A stretch of 64,000 nt of DNA from Petrocella atlantisensis (GCF_900538275.1 NZ_LR130778.1:248001-312000); one strand, 5' to 3'. Numbered from the stretch's first letter, positions 1 through 10,456 are shown. The notes: a model not told the origin generated them from the letters alone. Numbers and translations are program-made.

Positions 1-1833
1 TCTTACAATTTGCAATTTGTTTTCAGGAGAAACCCTTGCAAACACAGATGTAGTTTTAATTTCTTCGGCTAATGCTTCATCTGACATGAGGTCCATTTCT
101 TTACCGGTTATAACCTTATCAATGTTTTTCATACCGATTTTTTGTGCAATGATACTGGCTGTACCCGGGTGATCGCCAGTAATCATAATCACTCGAATAC
201 CGGCTTCTTGAGCCACCTGAATGGCTTCTTTAACATCTTCTCTTGGAGGATCTATAATCCCTACAAAACCGAGAATCTCTATACCTTGTTTCAATGCTTT
301 GATCATAGACGCTTCATCTATGTCGCCCTGATAGTTTTTAATCTGTGCTATGGCAAGAACCCGCATACCCTCATGGGTCATGTCCTCATTTACCTTGTTC
401 CACTGATTGAGATCTTTTTCTTCTGCCTTAGCCATCTTCATGAGGACTTCAGGTGCACCTTTTATAAAAAGACGTTTTTCATCATCTTTCATATCATAAG
501 CTGTAACCATATATTTATCTTTGGAGTTAAAAGGCACTTCTCCTACACGATTATAACCCTTGTTCTCAAGTTCCTCTTTTGTTAAAGAAGCCTTTTCTCC
601 AAGAACAACAATTCCGCCTTCTGTAGGATCACCAATGATTTTGTAGTCATTTTCTTCCTTAACTAAGGATGCGTTACTACATAAAACACCAGCAACGATA
701 AGTTCTTCAAGGGCTTGATCATAATCCACAATCGCACCATCAGGATCATAGCCGTCACCTTCAACTTCAAATGTACGATTTAAAGATGTATGGTATATAT
801 GTTTAACTGTCATTTGATTTTCTGTTAGGGTACCTGTCTTGTCTGTACATATAACCGTAGTAGAACCTAAAGTCTCTACAGCAGGTAAGCTCTTTACCAA
901 GGCATTGTGAGATGCCATGGTTTTCATACCAATGGCCAAGGTTATGGTAGAAACTGCAGGTAGTGCTTCAGGTACTGCAGCAATAGCTAGGATGATACCT
1001 ATTTTTATCATAGCGTATAGATCTTCACCATAGGAGATGCCAAGAAGTGTCACCGCGAATGCCACAACCGCTGAGAAAAGTATTAATGTTTTACCTAAAC
1101 GGTTCAGCTGCTCTTCAAGAGGTGTTACGGTTTCTTCATCTGTTCGAATCATATCGCTGATTTTTCCGATTTCTGTATCCATGCCGGTTGCTGTAACAAC
1201 GGCATAAGTATTACCTCTGGTTGCTGCTGTTCCGGTAAATACCATATTCTTTCGATCTCCAATGGACGTATCTTCTTCGCCTACAAAGTCTGAAGTCTTA
1301 TCCATCGACTCGGATTCTCCGGTCAATGCGGATTCAATAACAGCGAAATTCTTATCTTCAATAATTCGACTATCCGCTGTAATGAGATCCCCTTCTTCAA
1401 TATATAGGACATCTCCGAGTACCAAATGTTGAGACTCTATTTCTGTAATCTTACCGTTACGTCTGACTTTTGCAACTGTTTTAGTCATTTTTTGCAAAGA
1501 TTCAACGGATTTTTGAGCTTTGTATTCTGATATAAATCCAGACAAAACAGCAATCAAGATGGCAACAATAACCGCGAACCCTTCAACAGGCTCATCCATG
1601 GCAAATGAAACACCGGAAGCCAAGATTAACAGATAAACGATAATGTTATTCGCATTGTGTAAAAATATCTTTAAGGCCGATACCTTTTCTTTGGCCTCAA
1701 GAACATTTTCGCCGTATTCTGCCCGTCTTTTTGATACTTCATCATCACTTAGGCCTGAATCTATAATAACTCCTAGTTTTTTTAGTATGTCGTCTTTCGT
1801 TAGTGTGTAAGGTTTTTCTATCTTCATACTCAT
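1..1833 (-). CDS. Cation-transporting P-type ATPase (P2 type), C-terminus beyond window
   Basis: An ATP-driven cation pump of the inner membrane, probably Ca2+-like. The 611 visible codons start with MSMKIEKPYTL and run off the left edge of the window, so the last part of the P/N domains and the C-terminal helices are missing. Motifs seen: actuator TGES at about residue 171, M4 PEALP at about 288, phosphorylation site DKTGT with Asp at about 331, and TGDHP at about 552. PEALP replaces the PEGLP usual in Ca2+ ATPases, so ion specificity is inferred only. The start at 1833 follows a GGAGG sequence by 8 bases. It is monocistronic on its upstream side, where the terminator of the next gene lies. 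Confidence 0.94.
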   Translation of the reverse strand, partial: MSMKIEKPYTLTKDDILKKLGVIIDSGLSDDEVSKRRAEYGENVLEAKEKVSALKIFLHNANNIIVYLLILASGVSFAMDEPVEGFAVIVAILIAVLSGFISEYKAQKSVESLQKMTKTVAKVRRNGKITEIESQHLVLGDVLYIEEGDLITADSRIIEDKNFAVIESALTGESESMDKTSDFVGEEDTSIGDRKNMVFTGTAATRGNTYAVVTATGMDTEIGKISDMIRTDEETVTPLEEQLNRLGKTLILFSAVVAFAVTLLGISYGEDLYAMIKIGIILAIAAVPEALPAVSTITLAIGMKTMASHNALVKSLPAVETLGSTTVICTDKTGTLTENQMTVKHIYHTSLNRTFEVEGDGYDPDGAIVDYDQALEELIVAGVLCSNASLVKEENDYKIIGDPTEGGIVVLGEKASLTKEELENKGYNRVGEVPFNSKDKYMVTAYDMKDDEKRLFIKGAPEVLMKMAKAEEKDLNQWNKVNEDMTHEGMRVLAIAQIKNYQGDIDEASMIKALKQGIEILGFVGIIDPPREDVKEAIQVAQEAGIRVIMITGDHPGTASIIAQKIGMKNIDKVITGKEMDLMSDEALAEEIKTTSVFARVSPENKLQIVR

Positions 1834-1848
1834 ACATATTACCTCCCT

Positions 1849-1878
1849 CAAACAAACAAAGAGGCTACGCCTCGCTTT
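1849..1878 (-). terminator. Intrinsic terminator after the YnbB-like gene
   Basis: On the minus strand a CAAAG-c-GAGGC stem closes on GCCTC-TTTG with a three-base loop and is followed by TTTGTTTGTTT. It separates the YnbB-like gene from the P-type ATPase gene. Confidence 0.75.
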
Positions 1879-1900
1879 GCTTGCAAATTGTTTATGTTAG

Positions 1901-3202
1901 CTAAGTCCTATCCTTTGCTAACTGCTCTATCTTTATAATATTTTGATTGACCATATTTTGCAATGCGCACATAACCCCATACTTGCCATGATACCACGTA
2001 AGGCCCCCTTGAAAATATGCTGTATAAGGGGGTTTAATAGGTGCATCCGCACTTAATTCAATACTAGAACCTTGTATGAATGAGCCTGCCGCCATAATTA
2101 CCGGTGCGTCATAACCAGGCATATCCCAAGGAATCGGTACCACATGACTGTCTACAGGGGCTGCCATCTGTATGCCTTGACAAAAGGCGATCACCGCCTC
2201 AGGCGTTTTCATGGAGATAGCTTGAATAATATCATAGCGCTCTGTCTGACTGGACGGAATGACTTCATAAGCTAGACTTTCAAAAACAGCAGCAGCAAAC
2301 AAAGCACTTTTATGAGCGGCTGCAACAACTGTAGGTGCAAGAAAAAGACCTTGAAAAAGGCTTTGATTAATACCTAAAGTCGCGCCCACTTCTTTGCCCA
2401 GGCCAGGCGCTGTCAAGCGATAGGAAGCCATATCAACACATGCTTTTGTACCCACAATATAGCCACCTGTTGGTGCTAACCCGCCACCCGGATTTTTAAT
2501 CAATGAGCCTACCACCATATCTGCACCGTACTCAGACGGCTCTGTAGCCGTTACAAATTCACCATAACAATTGTCTACCATACAAATGACGTCCGGTTTA
2601 ATGTTCTTGACAAAACGAATGATTTCACCTATGGTTTCAGGGGATAAGGTCGGACGAATGTCATAACCTTTAGATCTTTGTATAGCAATCAACTTCGTCT
2701 TTTCATGAATAGCCGCTTTGATACCTAGGTAATCAATGTTCATATTATCGATAAAATCCACTTGCCTATAGGTAATGCCATATTCAGCAAGTGAACCCGG
2801 TGTTTTTCTTATACCTATAACCTCTTCTAAGGTGTCATAGGGTTTTCCAATAGGTGATAATATTTCATCGCCCGGTCTTAGATGACTTGCCAAAGCAACG
2901 TGAAGCGCATGGGTACCTGAAATTATTTGTGGACGAACTAAAGCAGCTTCCGCATTAAATACGGAAGCATACACATTTTCCAAGGTATCTCTACCTAGAT
3001 CATTATAGCCATAGCCAGTGGTCGCAGCAAAATGCGTATCACTAACTTTATTGTCTTGCATCGCCTTTAAGACTTTCAGTTGATTGATCTCGGCTATTTG
3101 ATCTATTTGATTAAACCTATCAAGTAGCGCGACTTCAATCTTTTTAACATGCGAAATCACATCATCACAGATACCAAGACGTTTATAGATCTTGTCTGTC
3201 AT
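1901..3202 (-). CDS. YnbB-like PLP-dependent enzyme (methionine gamma-lyase / aluminium-resistance family)
   Basis: A 433-residue fold-type I pyridoxal-phosphate enzyme of the family named aluminium resistance or methionine gamma-lyase-like. The probable cofactor lysine is in SLIKNPGGG at about residue 235, followed by the conserved LAPTGGYI. A Gly-rich TTGYGYNDLGRDTLE segment lies near residue 60. Length is normal for the family. It is 13 bases downstream of hfq and transcribed with it; this neighbourhood with hfq and miaA is common in Bacilli and Clostridia. The exact substrate is unproven in most members. Confidence 0.88.
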   Translation of the reverse strand: MTDKIYKRLGICDDVISHVKKIEVALLDRFNQIDQIAEINQLKVLKAMQDNKVSDTHFAATTGYGYNDLGRDTLENVYASVFNAEAALVRPQIISGTHALHVALASHLRPGDEILSPIGKPYDTLEEVIGIRKTPGSLAEYGITYRQVDFIDNMNIDYLGIKAAIHEKTKLIAIQRSKGYDIRPTLSPETIGEIIRFVKNIKPDVICMVDNCYGEFVTATEPSEYGADMVVGSLIKNPGGGLAPTGGYIVGTKACVDMASYRLTAPGLGKEVGATLGINQSLFQGLFLAPTVVAAAHKSALFAAAVFESLAYEVIPSSQTERYDIIQAISMKTPEAVIAFCQGIQMAAPVDSHVVPIPWDMPGYDAPVIMAAGSFIQGSSIELSADAPIKPPYTAYFQGGLTWYHGKYGVMCALQNMVNQNIIKIEQLAKDRT

Positions 3203-3215
3203 AAGGACTTCCTCT

Positions 3216-3446
3216 CTAGCGTTCTTCAGTCATTAATTGTACTTCTTTAGCAGGTATTATGGTTGAAATGGCATGCTTGTATATCATTTGTTGTTTTGTT
3301 TCTGCTTCAAGGATGACGATGAAGTTGTCAAAACCTCTAACGATGCCTTTTAGCTGAAAACCATTGGTCAAATAAACCACAACCGTAATTTTATCTTTTC
3401 TAACCTGATTTAAAAATACATCTTGTAAATTGATTGGTTTGCTCAT
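3216..3446 (-). CDS. hfq: RNA chaperone Hfq
   Basis: A 76-residue Sm-fold protein that would form a hexameric ring binding small RNAs and A/U-rich mRNA. The Sm1 region includes [19 protein letters not shown] and the Sm2 region has YKHAISTI, where the Gram-negative and most Gram-positive proteins have YKHAIST(V/I). There is almost no C-terminal tail, as usual in Firmicutes. A GGGGG-type ribosome site lies before the ATG. It sits in the expected place downstream of miaA, but a structured 118-base gap separates them. Confidence 0.97.
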   Translation of the reverse strand: MSKPINLQDVFLNQVRKDKITVVVYLTNGFQLKGIVRGFDNFIVILEAETKQQMIYKHAISTIIPAKEVQLMTEER

Positions 3447-3519
3447 ATTCTTGCCCCCTTATGATATATTTTCAATATATCTCTTATCAAACAATGATTT
3501 GATTTTATTGAATACTTTT

Positions 3520-3550
3520 GTTAAGGCGTCACATAGCTTGACCCCTTAAC
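3520..3550. other. Hairpin in the miaA-hfq gap
   Basis: GTTAAGG and CCTTAAC (7 bp) enclose a second stem, GTCA with TGAC, separated by single opposed bases. No U-run follows on the minus strand, so it is a poor canonical terminator. It may be an attenuator or processing site between miaA and hfq. Function is inferred only. Confidence 0.5.
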
Positions 3551-3565
3551 CACATCTTCATTGTA

Positions 3566-4507
3566 TTACAAAAACTTCTGTACTTCAATATCTTTTATAA
3601 TATATTTTACAACTTGTATCATATTATGATGATAGTCGTCTAAGTTCACCCAATTGACATTCTTTTCTCTCTTAAACCAGGTTAATTGACGCTTGGCAAA
3701 ATGCCTTGTGCCCTTTTTCAGGAGATCGACCGCATAATCAAGGTCATATTCACCTTCCAAATAGCCGATGATTTCTTTGTAGCCAAGACCTTGCATAGCA
3801 ACAAGTGACTTATCATAACCTAGCTCTAGAAGTTTCTTTACTTCATGTACCAAACCTTCTTCCATCATCAGATCCACTCGATCATTGATGCGCGCATACA
3901 GTAGATCCCGGTCCATATTCAATACATAGAAGCCTAGATTATATGGGGATTGTTTTTCTTTTTCTCTCGCGTTATGGATTGATATGGGTTCTTGAGTCAT
4001 ATGGTAATACTCCAATGCTCGAATCACCCTTTTAGTATTGTTCATATGAATGCTCTTTGCCGATTCCGGATCCACGGCTTCTAACATTGAAAACAATAAA
4101 GCTTTGTCACCCCGACTGGCCATTTCTTCTAGACTGTCCCTATAGCTATGGTCCGGTTCATGGTCCATAAAAGATATATCGTATATAATAGATTGAATAT
4201 AAAAACCTGTTCCTCCGGCTAGAATCGGTGCTTTTCCTCTTGCATATATATCTGCCATTGCTTCTTTTACCATTTTCTGAAACCATGCAATACTACATGC
4301 TTGATCCGGATTCAGAACATCTATAAGATGATGTCTAATACCATCCATTTCTTCAGGTGTGACTTTTGCTGTACCTATATCCATGCCTTTATATACCTGC
4401 ATAGAGTCAGCAGATATGATCTCGCCTTGAATTTCTTTGGCCAGTCGAACCGCTAATTTACTTTTTCCTGTTGCAGTTGGTCCTGCAATGACAATCAATG
4501 GTTTCAT
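3566..4507 (-). CDS. miaA: tRNA dimethylallyltransferase MiaA
   Basis: Adds a dimethylallyl group to N6 of A37 in tRNAs reading UNN codons, the step before MiaB. The 313-residue protein begins with the P-loop GPTATGKSKLA, then SADSMQVYKGMDIGTAK (substrate site) and LAGGTGFYIQS around residue 97; the C-terminal GTRHFAKRQLTWFKRE tRNA-binding segment is intact. It overlaps the end of mutL by four bases, so translation is probably coupled. It lies in an operon miaB-mutS-mutL-miaA, with both A37-modifying enzymes at opposite ends. Confidence 0.97.
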   Translation of the reverse strand: MKPLIVIAGPTATGKSKLAVRLAKEIQGEIISADSMQVYKGMDIGTAKVTPEEMDGIRHHLIDVLNPDQACSIAWFQKMVKEAMADIYARGKAPILAGGTGFYIQSIIYDISFMDHEPDHSYRDSLEEMASRGDKALLFSMLEAVDPESAKSIHMNNTKRVIRALEYYHMTQEPISIHNAREKEKQSPYNLGFYVLNMDRDLLYARINDRVDLMMEEGLVHEVKKLLELGYDKSLVAMQGLGYKEIIGYLEGEYDLDYAVDLLKKGTRHFAKRQLTWFKREKNVNWVNLDDYHHNMIQVVKYIIKDIEVQKFL

Positions 4508-6411
4508 CCTTGTATCCTCTTGAACTTCTTTTCAAGTTCATACTTCGTCATGGCAATAATGGTCGGTCTACCGTGGGGACAATGAAATGGGTTTTCAAGT
4601 GTTAGCAGATCATCGATTAACTGAATATACTCACCCTTTGAAAGTCGGTCGTTACCTTTAACAGCAGCTTTACAAGCCATTGAAGCAATATCATCCAAAA
4701 GGATGTCATATTTATCTTCAATAAAGCTATCTGCTAACCCATCCAAAATCAGCAGGAATTGATTGGCATCAAGGGTTTTACCAAAAACAAAAGGCACGGA
4801 CCGAATGATGAGAGCCTCCTCACCAAAGGGTTCCACTTCAAATCCCAAATCTATAAAAAGTCGCTCATGTATTTCATATCTACTCATTTCTTGAAGAGAT
4901 AGATTCACCACAACCGGTTCTAGTAACCTTTGGGCAAACTCAACTTTGTCCCTTAATTTTTTGACCATGCGCTCATACAACACTTTCTCATGAGCAGCAT
5001 GCTGATCAACCATGTAATATTCGTTCTCAAGCTCAACAATCCAGTAAGTATCAAAAAGTTGTCCCACTACTTTATGAGATCTAATGGCAGAAGAACCTCT
5101 AAATGCTTCTACTGACATAGCCACTTGGTCACCTTTATAGGTTCTTTTTGGTGTATCGATTGGTGTTTCGATGGGTGTTTCAAGTGGCTCATCTACCGGC
5201 TTTTTCTCAAGCTTTTCTATATAATTTTCCTCTTGTTTTTCTTCAGAAAATGTTTCGATTTTCAAATCTATAGGTGGCGCATCATGAATAAAAAGAGGCA
5301 TAACCCTATTGTTTTGTTCTATGACCTTTCTTTTCTCCTCAAAAGGTTCCGGTATCGGTTCATAGACCATGGGTGTTTCTTTCTTATCTTTTTCAAGACT
5401 AACTTGAGGAATTAAAGCTTCCCGATTAAGTGCTGATTCAATGCCTTTATATACCAACTGAAAAACCTTAGCTTCTTCCATGAAGCGCACTTCCATTTTG
5501 GTAGGATGTACATTTACATCCACATCCTTCCCATCGACATGTAGATGAAACGTAACAAAGGGATATTGATGCAGCATTAATTTAGACTTATAACCGTCTT
5601 CAATAGCTTTTTCTATAACTTTACTTTTAATATAGCGGCCGTTTAAAAAGTAGTTTTCATAGGTTCTGTTTCCGCGATTCAGATGGGGCTTTCCAATAAA
5701 GCCTTCTATACGCATCCCCTCAAAGCTCCAGTTGATTTCGATTAAGTTTTTTGCCACTTCCATACCATAGACGCTAAAAATACAGTCCTTTAGTTTGTTT
5801 TTCCCTGTGGTTTGAAGCTTAATCTTACCATCATTTATAAACTTAAAACTTACTTCTGGATGGCCAAGTGCCATCTTATGAATCAGATCAGATATATACC
5901 CAAGCTCTGTACCTGCGGTTTTCATGAACTTTCTTCTGGCAGGGGTATTATAAAATAAGTCTTTCACAATGAAGGTGGTCCCTATTGGACATCCTACTTC
6001 TTCTAGAACTTTTTCAACCCCACCTTCGATGACATAGCGTATGCCAACAGGTTCAGCTTCTTGTTTGGTAATCAGTTCAACCCTTCCTACTGAAGCAATA
6101 CTGGCCAAAGCTTCACCACGAAAGCCCAAAGACATTATGCTGGTAAGATCTTCCTCATTCTTGATTTTACTCGTACTATGTCTAAGAAAAGCCGCCTTGA
6201 CATCTTCTTTATGAATACCGAAACCGTTATCTGTAATACGTATAAACTTAAGACCACCTTCTTTTACTTCAATGGTGATGGCATCCGCTTTTGCATCAAT
6301 TGCATTCTCGACTAATTCTTTGATAACAGAAGCCGGTCGTTCAACGACTTCGCCTGCTGCAATTTTATTAATTGTGTTTTGATCCAGCAATAAAATGCTC
6401 AAGTGACTCAC
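4504..6411 (-). CDS. mutL: DNA mismatch repair protein MutL
   Basis: GHKL ATPase that links MutS mismatch recognition to strand removal. The N-terminal ATPase carries AAGEVVERPASVIKELVENAIDA and DNGFGI, with the GFRGEALASI lid. A long acidic/proline linker (about residues 335-435) leads to the C-terminal dimerisation domain, which contains DQHAAHEKVLYE (the metal-dependent nicking motif), ACKAAVKG and CPHGRPT. This protein therefore has its own latent endonuclease, as expected in bacteria without MutH. It starts 6 bases after mutS. Confidence 0.97.
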   Translation of the reverse strand: MSHLSILLLDQNTINKIAAGEVVERPASVIKELVENAIDAKADAITIEVKEGGLKFIRITDNGFGIHKEDVKAAFLRHSTSKIKNEEDLTSIMSLGFRGEALASIASVGRVELITKQEAEPVGIRYVIEGGVEKVLEEVGCPIGTTFIVKDLFYNTPARRKFMKTAGTELGYISDLIHKMALGHPEVSFKFINDGKIKLQTTGKNKLKDCIFSVYGMEVAKNLIEINWSFEGMRIEGFIGKPHLNRGNRTYENYFLNGRYIKSKVIEKAIEDGYKSKLMLHQYPFVTFHLHVDGKDVDVNVHPTKMEVRFMEEAKVFQLVYKGIESALNREALIPQVSLEKDKKETPMVYEPIPEPFEEKRKVIEQNNRVMPLFIHDAPPIDLKIETFSEEKQEENYIEKLEKKPVDEPLETPIETPIDTPKRTYKGDQVAMSVEAFRGSSAIRSHKVVGQLFDTYWIVELENEYYMVDQHAAHEKVLYERMVKKLRDKVEFAQRLLEPVVVNLSLQEMSRYEIHERLFIDLGFEVEPFGEEALIIRSVPFVFGKTLDANQFLLILDGLADSFIEDKYDILLDDIASMACKAAVKGNDRLSKGEYIQLIDDLLTLENPFHCPHGRPTIIAMTKYELEKKFKRIQG

Positions 6412-6417
6412 CTATCC

Positions 6418-9033
6418 TTACCCGTTTAGACGTTTTTTGATTTGTGCTAATTTATTCAATGCTTCAAGAGGCGTTAGAGCGTTAACATCAAAGCCTTTTA
6501 ATTCTTCAACCACATCTTCAGAGATGTTTCCAAAAAGACTCAGTTGTGTGTCTTCTGCTTTCTCGGGTTTTTCCATGACCTTGATGCTTTCTGCGTGTTT
6601 GGTAATATCCGCTTGATCCAATTCTTCCAAAATCATTTTGGCACGTTTTATAACAAAGTCAGGAACGCCGGCCAGTTTAGCCACTTGTATACCATAACTA
6701 TTATTGGCACCACCGGGTATGATTTTTCTAAGGAAGATAATATCATCCCCTTGTTCTTTGACGGAAATACAATAGTTCTGCACCCCTTCAATCTTACCTT
6801 CAAGTTCTGTCAATTCATGATAATGGGTGGCAAATAAGGTTTTTGCGCCCATGGTATGGATGTTGACTATGTACTCCACCACAGCCCATGCAATGCTCAG
6901 ACCATCGAAGGTAGAGGTACCACGACCGATTTCATCCAATATTATTAATGATTTTTTCGTACCATTTCTTAAGATGTTGGCCACTTCCGTCATTTCTACC
7001 ATGAAAGTACTTTGACCGGAGGACAGATCATCTGATGCACCAACCCTGGTAAAAATACGGTCGCATACAGATATATTTGCTGATTTGGCCGGTACAAAAC
7101 TACCCACTTGAGCCAATAATGTAATCAAGGCTACTTGACGCATATACGTGGATTTTCCGGCCATATTAGGGCCGGTGATGATGGAAAACCGATGTTCATG
7201 TTGGTCTAAATAGGTGTTGTTGCTTATGAATTGATCATGAGGCATCATCTTTTCAACTACTGGGTGTCGGCCCTCTATAATATCAATTGTACCGTCATTG
7301 TGAACCTGTGGTCTTACAAAATTCTCCTTAAGGGCTGTATCTGCCAGACTTTGCATCACATCCAACTTAGCAATTTGATCGGCGGATGCCTTGATTCTTC
7401 CGACAGCCGCTTTTAGGGTATCTCGTATCTGAACAAACAACTCATATTCTAATGCCTCAAGCTTTTCCTGAGCACCCAGTATGGTGTTTTCCATTTCTTT
7501 TAGTTCCGGTGTAATATAACGTTCACCGTTTGACATGGTTTGTTTTCTTGTATAATCCTCGGGCACCAAGTTCAAATAGGAGTTGGTCACTTCTATGTAA
7601 TAGCCAAATACCTTATTGTACTTGACTTTTAGATTCTTAATGCCTGTACGTTCTCTTTCCTTAGACTCCAGCCGAGCAAGCCATTCTTTACCATCTGTTG
7701 TTGCAGATCTTAGAAGGTCCACTTCTTCGTTGAAGCCCTTTTTAATAAGTCTACCTTCTGTAATCGCAATTGGTGGTTCTTCCATTAAGGCCTGGTCAAT
7801 CAAATCATACAGATCCCTTAAGTCATCCAGATCTTCTCTGATAGCACTAAAGTAGTCTGCTTCCAGATTCTCAAGTAAGATTTTAATGGGTCCAATCATA
7901 TCTATGGATTGCTTAAAGGCTTGTAGGTCCCTACCATTAGCCGTTTGACAGCTGATTCTACTCATCAGTCTCTCAATGTCGTATATGGGTGTTAAGTATT
8001 CTTTTAGCTCCATCAAATACATAGGTTCATCAAATAAATTGGAAACACCGTCAAGCCGCTGATTAATCTCATCTACATGAATCAATGGCTGCTCAATATA
8101 CTGTCTAAGCAGTCTAGCACCCATGGCAGTTTTTGTTTTATCTACGACCCATAACAAAGAACCTCGACGTTCTTTTTCCCTTAAAGTCTCTACCAGCTCC
8201 AGATTACGTCGCGTCGACAAGTCCAGAAGCATATAGTCTTCAGTGGCATAGTAACGAATATGGGAAAGATGATGTAATTGACTTTTTTGTGTCTCATTCA
8301 GGTATTCTATAAGAGCACCGGATGCTTTTATGGCTTCTATCTTATCGGAAAAGCCTAAACCTTCTAAGGATCCTATTTTAAGCTGTGTCAATATAGCTTC
8401 AGTGGACCTCTCTAAATCAAAGTACCAATCTTCCTGTACGGATACAAAGCTTTTAAATCTGTTTTTCACCCCGTCCATCAAAGGCTCATTACATAAAGCT
8501 GTATTGTTACAAATAACCTCACGGGGTTGAACTTTTGCCAGTTCATCCAAGACTTTTTCATAACCTTGAACTTGGGTAACATAAAAATCACCGGTTGTAA
8601 TATCAACATAAGCGATGCCATAATGGGCAATATTCTGAAAAATGGTAACAAGATAATTATGCGTTCCTGCATCCAAAGATTGAAGGTTCATATTGGTTCC
8701 CGGTGTTACAACTCGAACCACATCACGCTTGACGATGCCCTTTACCAACTTAGGGTCTTCTAACTGTTCTCCTATGGCAACCTTATAGCCTTTACCTATA
8801 AGCTTGTCAATATACCCTTCAACTGCATGATGCGGTACACCACACATAGGGGCCTTCTCATCCATGCCACAGCTTTTTGCAGTTAAGGTTATCTCAAGTT
8901 CTCTAGAAGCGGTAATTGCATCTTCAAAAAACATCTCATAAAAATCACCCAACCGAAAAAAAAGGATGGCGTCTTTATACTGTTTTTTGATATCTACATA
9001 TTGTTGCATCATGGGTGTAAGTTTTTCTGCCAT
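6418..9033 (-). CDS. mutS: DNA mismatch repair protein MutS
   Basis: Recognises base mismatches and small loops. The mismatch-binding domain has the GDFYEMFFEDA wedge motif (Phe-x-Glu) near residue 30; the ABC-type ATPase has the Walker A GPNMAGKSTY near residue 621, then SSGQSTFMVEM and ILDEIGRGTSTFDG, and ends with the helix-turn-helix of the dimer interface. The start at 9033 (MAEKLTPM) is preferred over an upstream in-frame codon at 9066. A GAGGGG site lies 5 bases before it, and the earlier codon lies inside miaB. Confidence 0.96.
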   Translation of the reverse strand: MAEKLTPMMQQYVDIKKQYKDAILFFRLGDFYEMFFEDAITASRELEITLTAKSCGMDEKAPMCGVPHHAVEGYIDKLIGKGYKVAIGEQLEDPKLVKGIVKRDVVRVVTPGTNMNLQSLDAGTHNYLVTIFQNIAHYGIAYVDITTGDFYVTQVQGYEKVLDELAKVQPREVICNNTALCNEPLMDGVKNRFKSFVSVQEDWYFDLERSTEAILTQLKIGSLEGLGFSDKIEAIKASGALIEYLNETQKSQLHHLSHIRYYATEDYMLLDLSTRRNLELVETLREKERRGSLLWVVDKTKTAMGARLLRQYIEQPLIHVDEINQRLDGVSNLFDEPMYLMELKEYLTPIYDIERLMSRISCQTANGRDLQAFKQSIDMIGPIKILLENLEADYFSAIREDLDDLRDLYDLIDQALMEEPPIAITEGRLIKKGFNEEVDLLRSATTDGKEWLARLESKERERTGIKNLKVKYNKVFGYYIEVTNSYLNLVPEDYTRKQTMSNGERYITPELKEMENTILGAQEKLEALEYELFVQIRDTLKAAVGRIKASADQIAKLDVMQSLADTALKENFVRPQVHNDGTIDIIEGRHPVVEKMMPHDQFISNNTYLDQHEHRFSIITGPNMAGKSTYMRQVALITLLAQVGSFVPAKSANISVCDRIFTRVGASDDLSSGQSTFMVEMTEVANILRNGTKKSLIILDEIGRGTSTFDGLSIAWAVVEYIVNIHTMGAKTLFATHYHELTELEGKIEGVQNYCISVKEQGDDIIFLRKIIPGGANNSYGIQVAKLAGVPDFVIKRAKMILEELDQADITKHAESIKVMEKPEKAEDTQLSLFGNISEDVVEELKGFDVNALTPLEALNKLAQIKKRLNG

Positions 9034-9046
9034 AATATCCCCTCTG

Positions 9047-10456
9047 CTAAATGATTTCCCCAACAAGGTAATAGGTTTTTGACCCCGTAATTTTTACGTT
9101 AACAAATGTTCCAATAAGACTTTCATCCCCCTGGATATGAACCAAGTGGTTGTCTTTTAGACGTCCACTAACCCAGTCTGCTTTTTTGTGGTTCACTTCT
9201 TCAACAAGCAGTTCATAGGTGTTGCCGACATGTTTTTCACTATTTTTCAAACTTACGATGTCCATCGCCTCAAGAATTTTATTAAAACGCTCTTTTACAA
9301 TTGCTTCCGGCACCTGATCTTCCATATTGGCCGCAGGTGTTCCTGTTCTTTTAGAATAGATAAAGGTATAAGCTGTGTTATATTCGACTTGATGAATTAC
9401 ATCTATAGTATCATCATTGTCTGCTTCTGTTTCAGTAGGAAAACCAATAATGATGTCCGTCGTTATAGCAACTTCAGGTATCCTTGCTTTGATTCTCTTT
9501 ACTAAGTCCAGATAAGATTCTTTGGTATAATGTCGATTCATGGCTTTTAGAAGCCTAGAGCTACCGGACTGAATCGGCAGATGAACATGATGACAGATTT
9601 TCTGTGAATCAGCCATTACCTCTATTAAATCATCTGATAAATCTTTAGGATGAGGTGTCATGAAACGAATACGTCTAAGACCATCTATCTTTTCTACCTC
9701 TTGAATAAGTTCTGCAAACGTCATAGGCATGTCAAGACCGGTTCCATAGGAGTTGACGTTTTGACCAAGTAAGACGATTTCCACCACACCGTCAACAACC
9801 AAGTCTCTTACTTCTTTTAGAATATCTTCCGGATGACGGCTTCTTTCTCTACCTCTTACATAAGGTACAATGCAGTAGGTACAGAAGTTGTTGCAACCAT
9901 ACATAATGTTAACGGATGCTTTGAACTTATGCTTTCTTATACTTGGAAGGTCTTCTACGATTTCTTTATGAGCCTCCCATATATCATACACCGTACTACC
10001 ACTATCCAGTCTGGTTTCAAGTAATTCCGCAAGCTTATAGAGATTATGGGTACCAAATACTAAATCTATATGCTTATGTTTCTTTTTTAATTCTTGAATC
10101 ACAGTCGGTTGTTGCATCATACACCCACATAAGGCTATCATCATATCCGGCTTTTTTCTTTTTATACTTTTCAAATGACCGATACGTCCATATACTCTTT
10201 GTTCTGCATTTTCACGAACTGCACAGGTATTATAGATTACAAAATCTGCTTCCAACTCTTGTGATGCTTCTCTATAGCCAATATCTTCAAGTATGCCTTT
10301 GATCATTTCCGAATCATGGGCATTCATTTGACATCCGAAAGTTGTAATATAGTAAGTTAATTGCTTCTCTTCTAATCTATGCTTAAGCCTCTTTATGATG
10401 GCTTTTTGTCTTGTAGCTTCTTCGTGGCTAACGGCCACTGAATTTATTCTCTTCAA
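9047..10456 (-). CDS. miaB: tRNA-2-methylthio-N6-dimethylallyladenosine synthase MiaB
   Basis: Radical-SAM methylthiotransferase that converts i6A37 to ms2i6A37 in tRNA, acting after MiaA. The N-terminal UPF0004 domain has its three cluster cysteines in GCQMNAHDSE, NTCAVRENAEQ and LCGCMMQ; the radical-SAM CxxxCxxC is in YGCNNFCTYCIVPY near residue 190; a C-terminal TRAM domain covers the last 65 residues. The start is TTG at 10456, with GAGGTG seven bases upstream. It is first in the operon with mutS, mutL and miaA. Confidence 0.95.
   Translation of the reverse strand: MKRINSVAVSHEEATRQKAIIKRLKHRLEEKQLTYYITTFGCQMNAHDSEMIKGILEDIGYREASQELEADFVIYNTCAVRENAEQRVYGRIGHLKSIKRKKPDMMIALCGCMMQQPTVIQELKKKHKHIDLVFGTHNLYKLAELLETRLDSGSTVYDIWEAHKEIVEDLPSIRKHKFKASVNIMYGCNNFCTYCIVPYVRGRERSRHPEDILKEVRDLVVDGVVEIVLLGQNVNSYGTGLDMPMTFAELIQEVEKIDGLRRIRFMTPHPKDLSDDLIEVMADSQKICHHVHLPIQSGSSRLLKAMNRHYTKESYLDLVKRIKARIPEVAITTDIIIGFPTETEADNDDTIDVIHQVEYNTAYTFIYSKRTGTPAANMEDQVPEAIVKERFNKILEAMDIVSLKNSEKHVGNTYELLVEEVNHKKADWVSGRLKDNHLVHIQGDESLIGTFVNVKITGSKTYYLVGEII

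Noticed and set aside
142-585. 147-codon plus-strand frame at the left edge
   Set aside because: Antisense to the clear P-type ATPase frame; no features of a gene.
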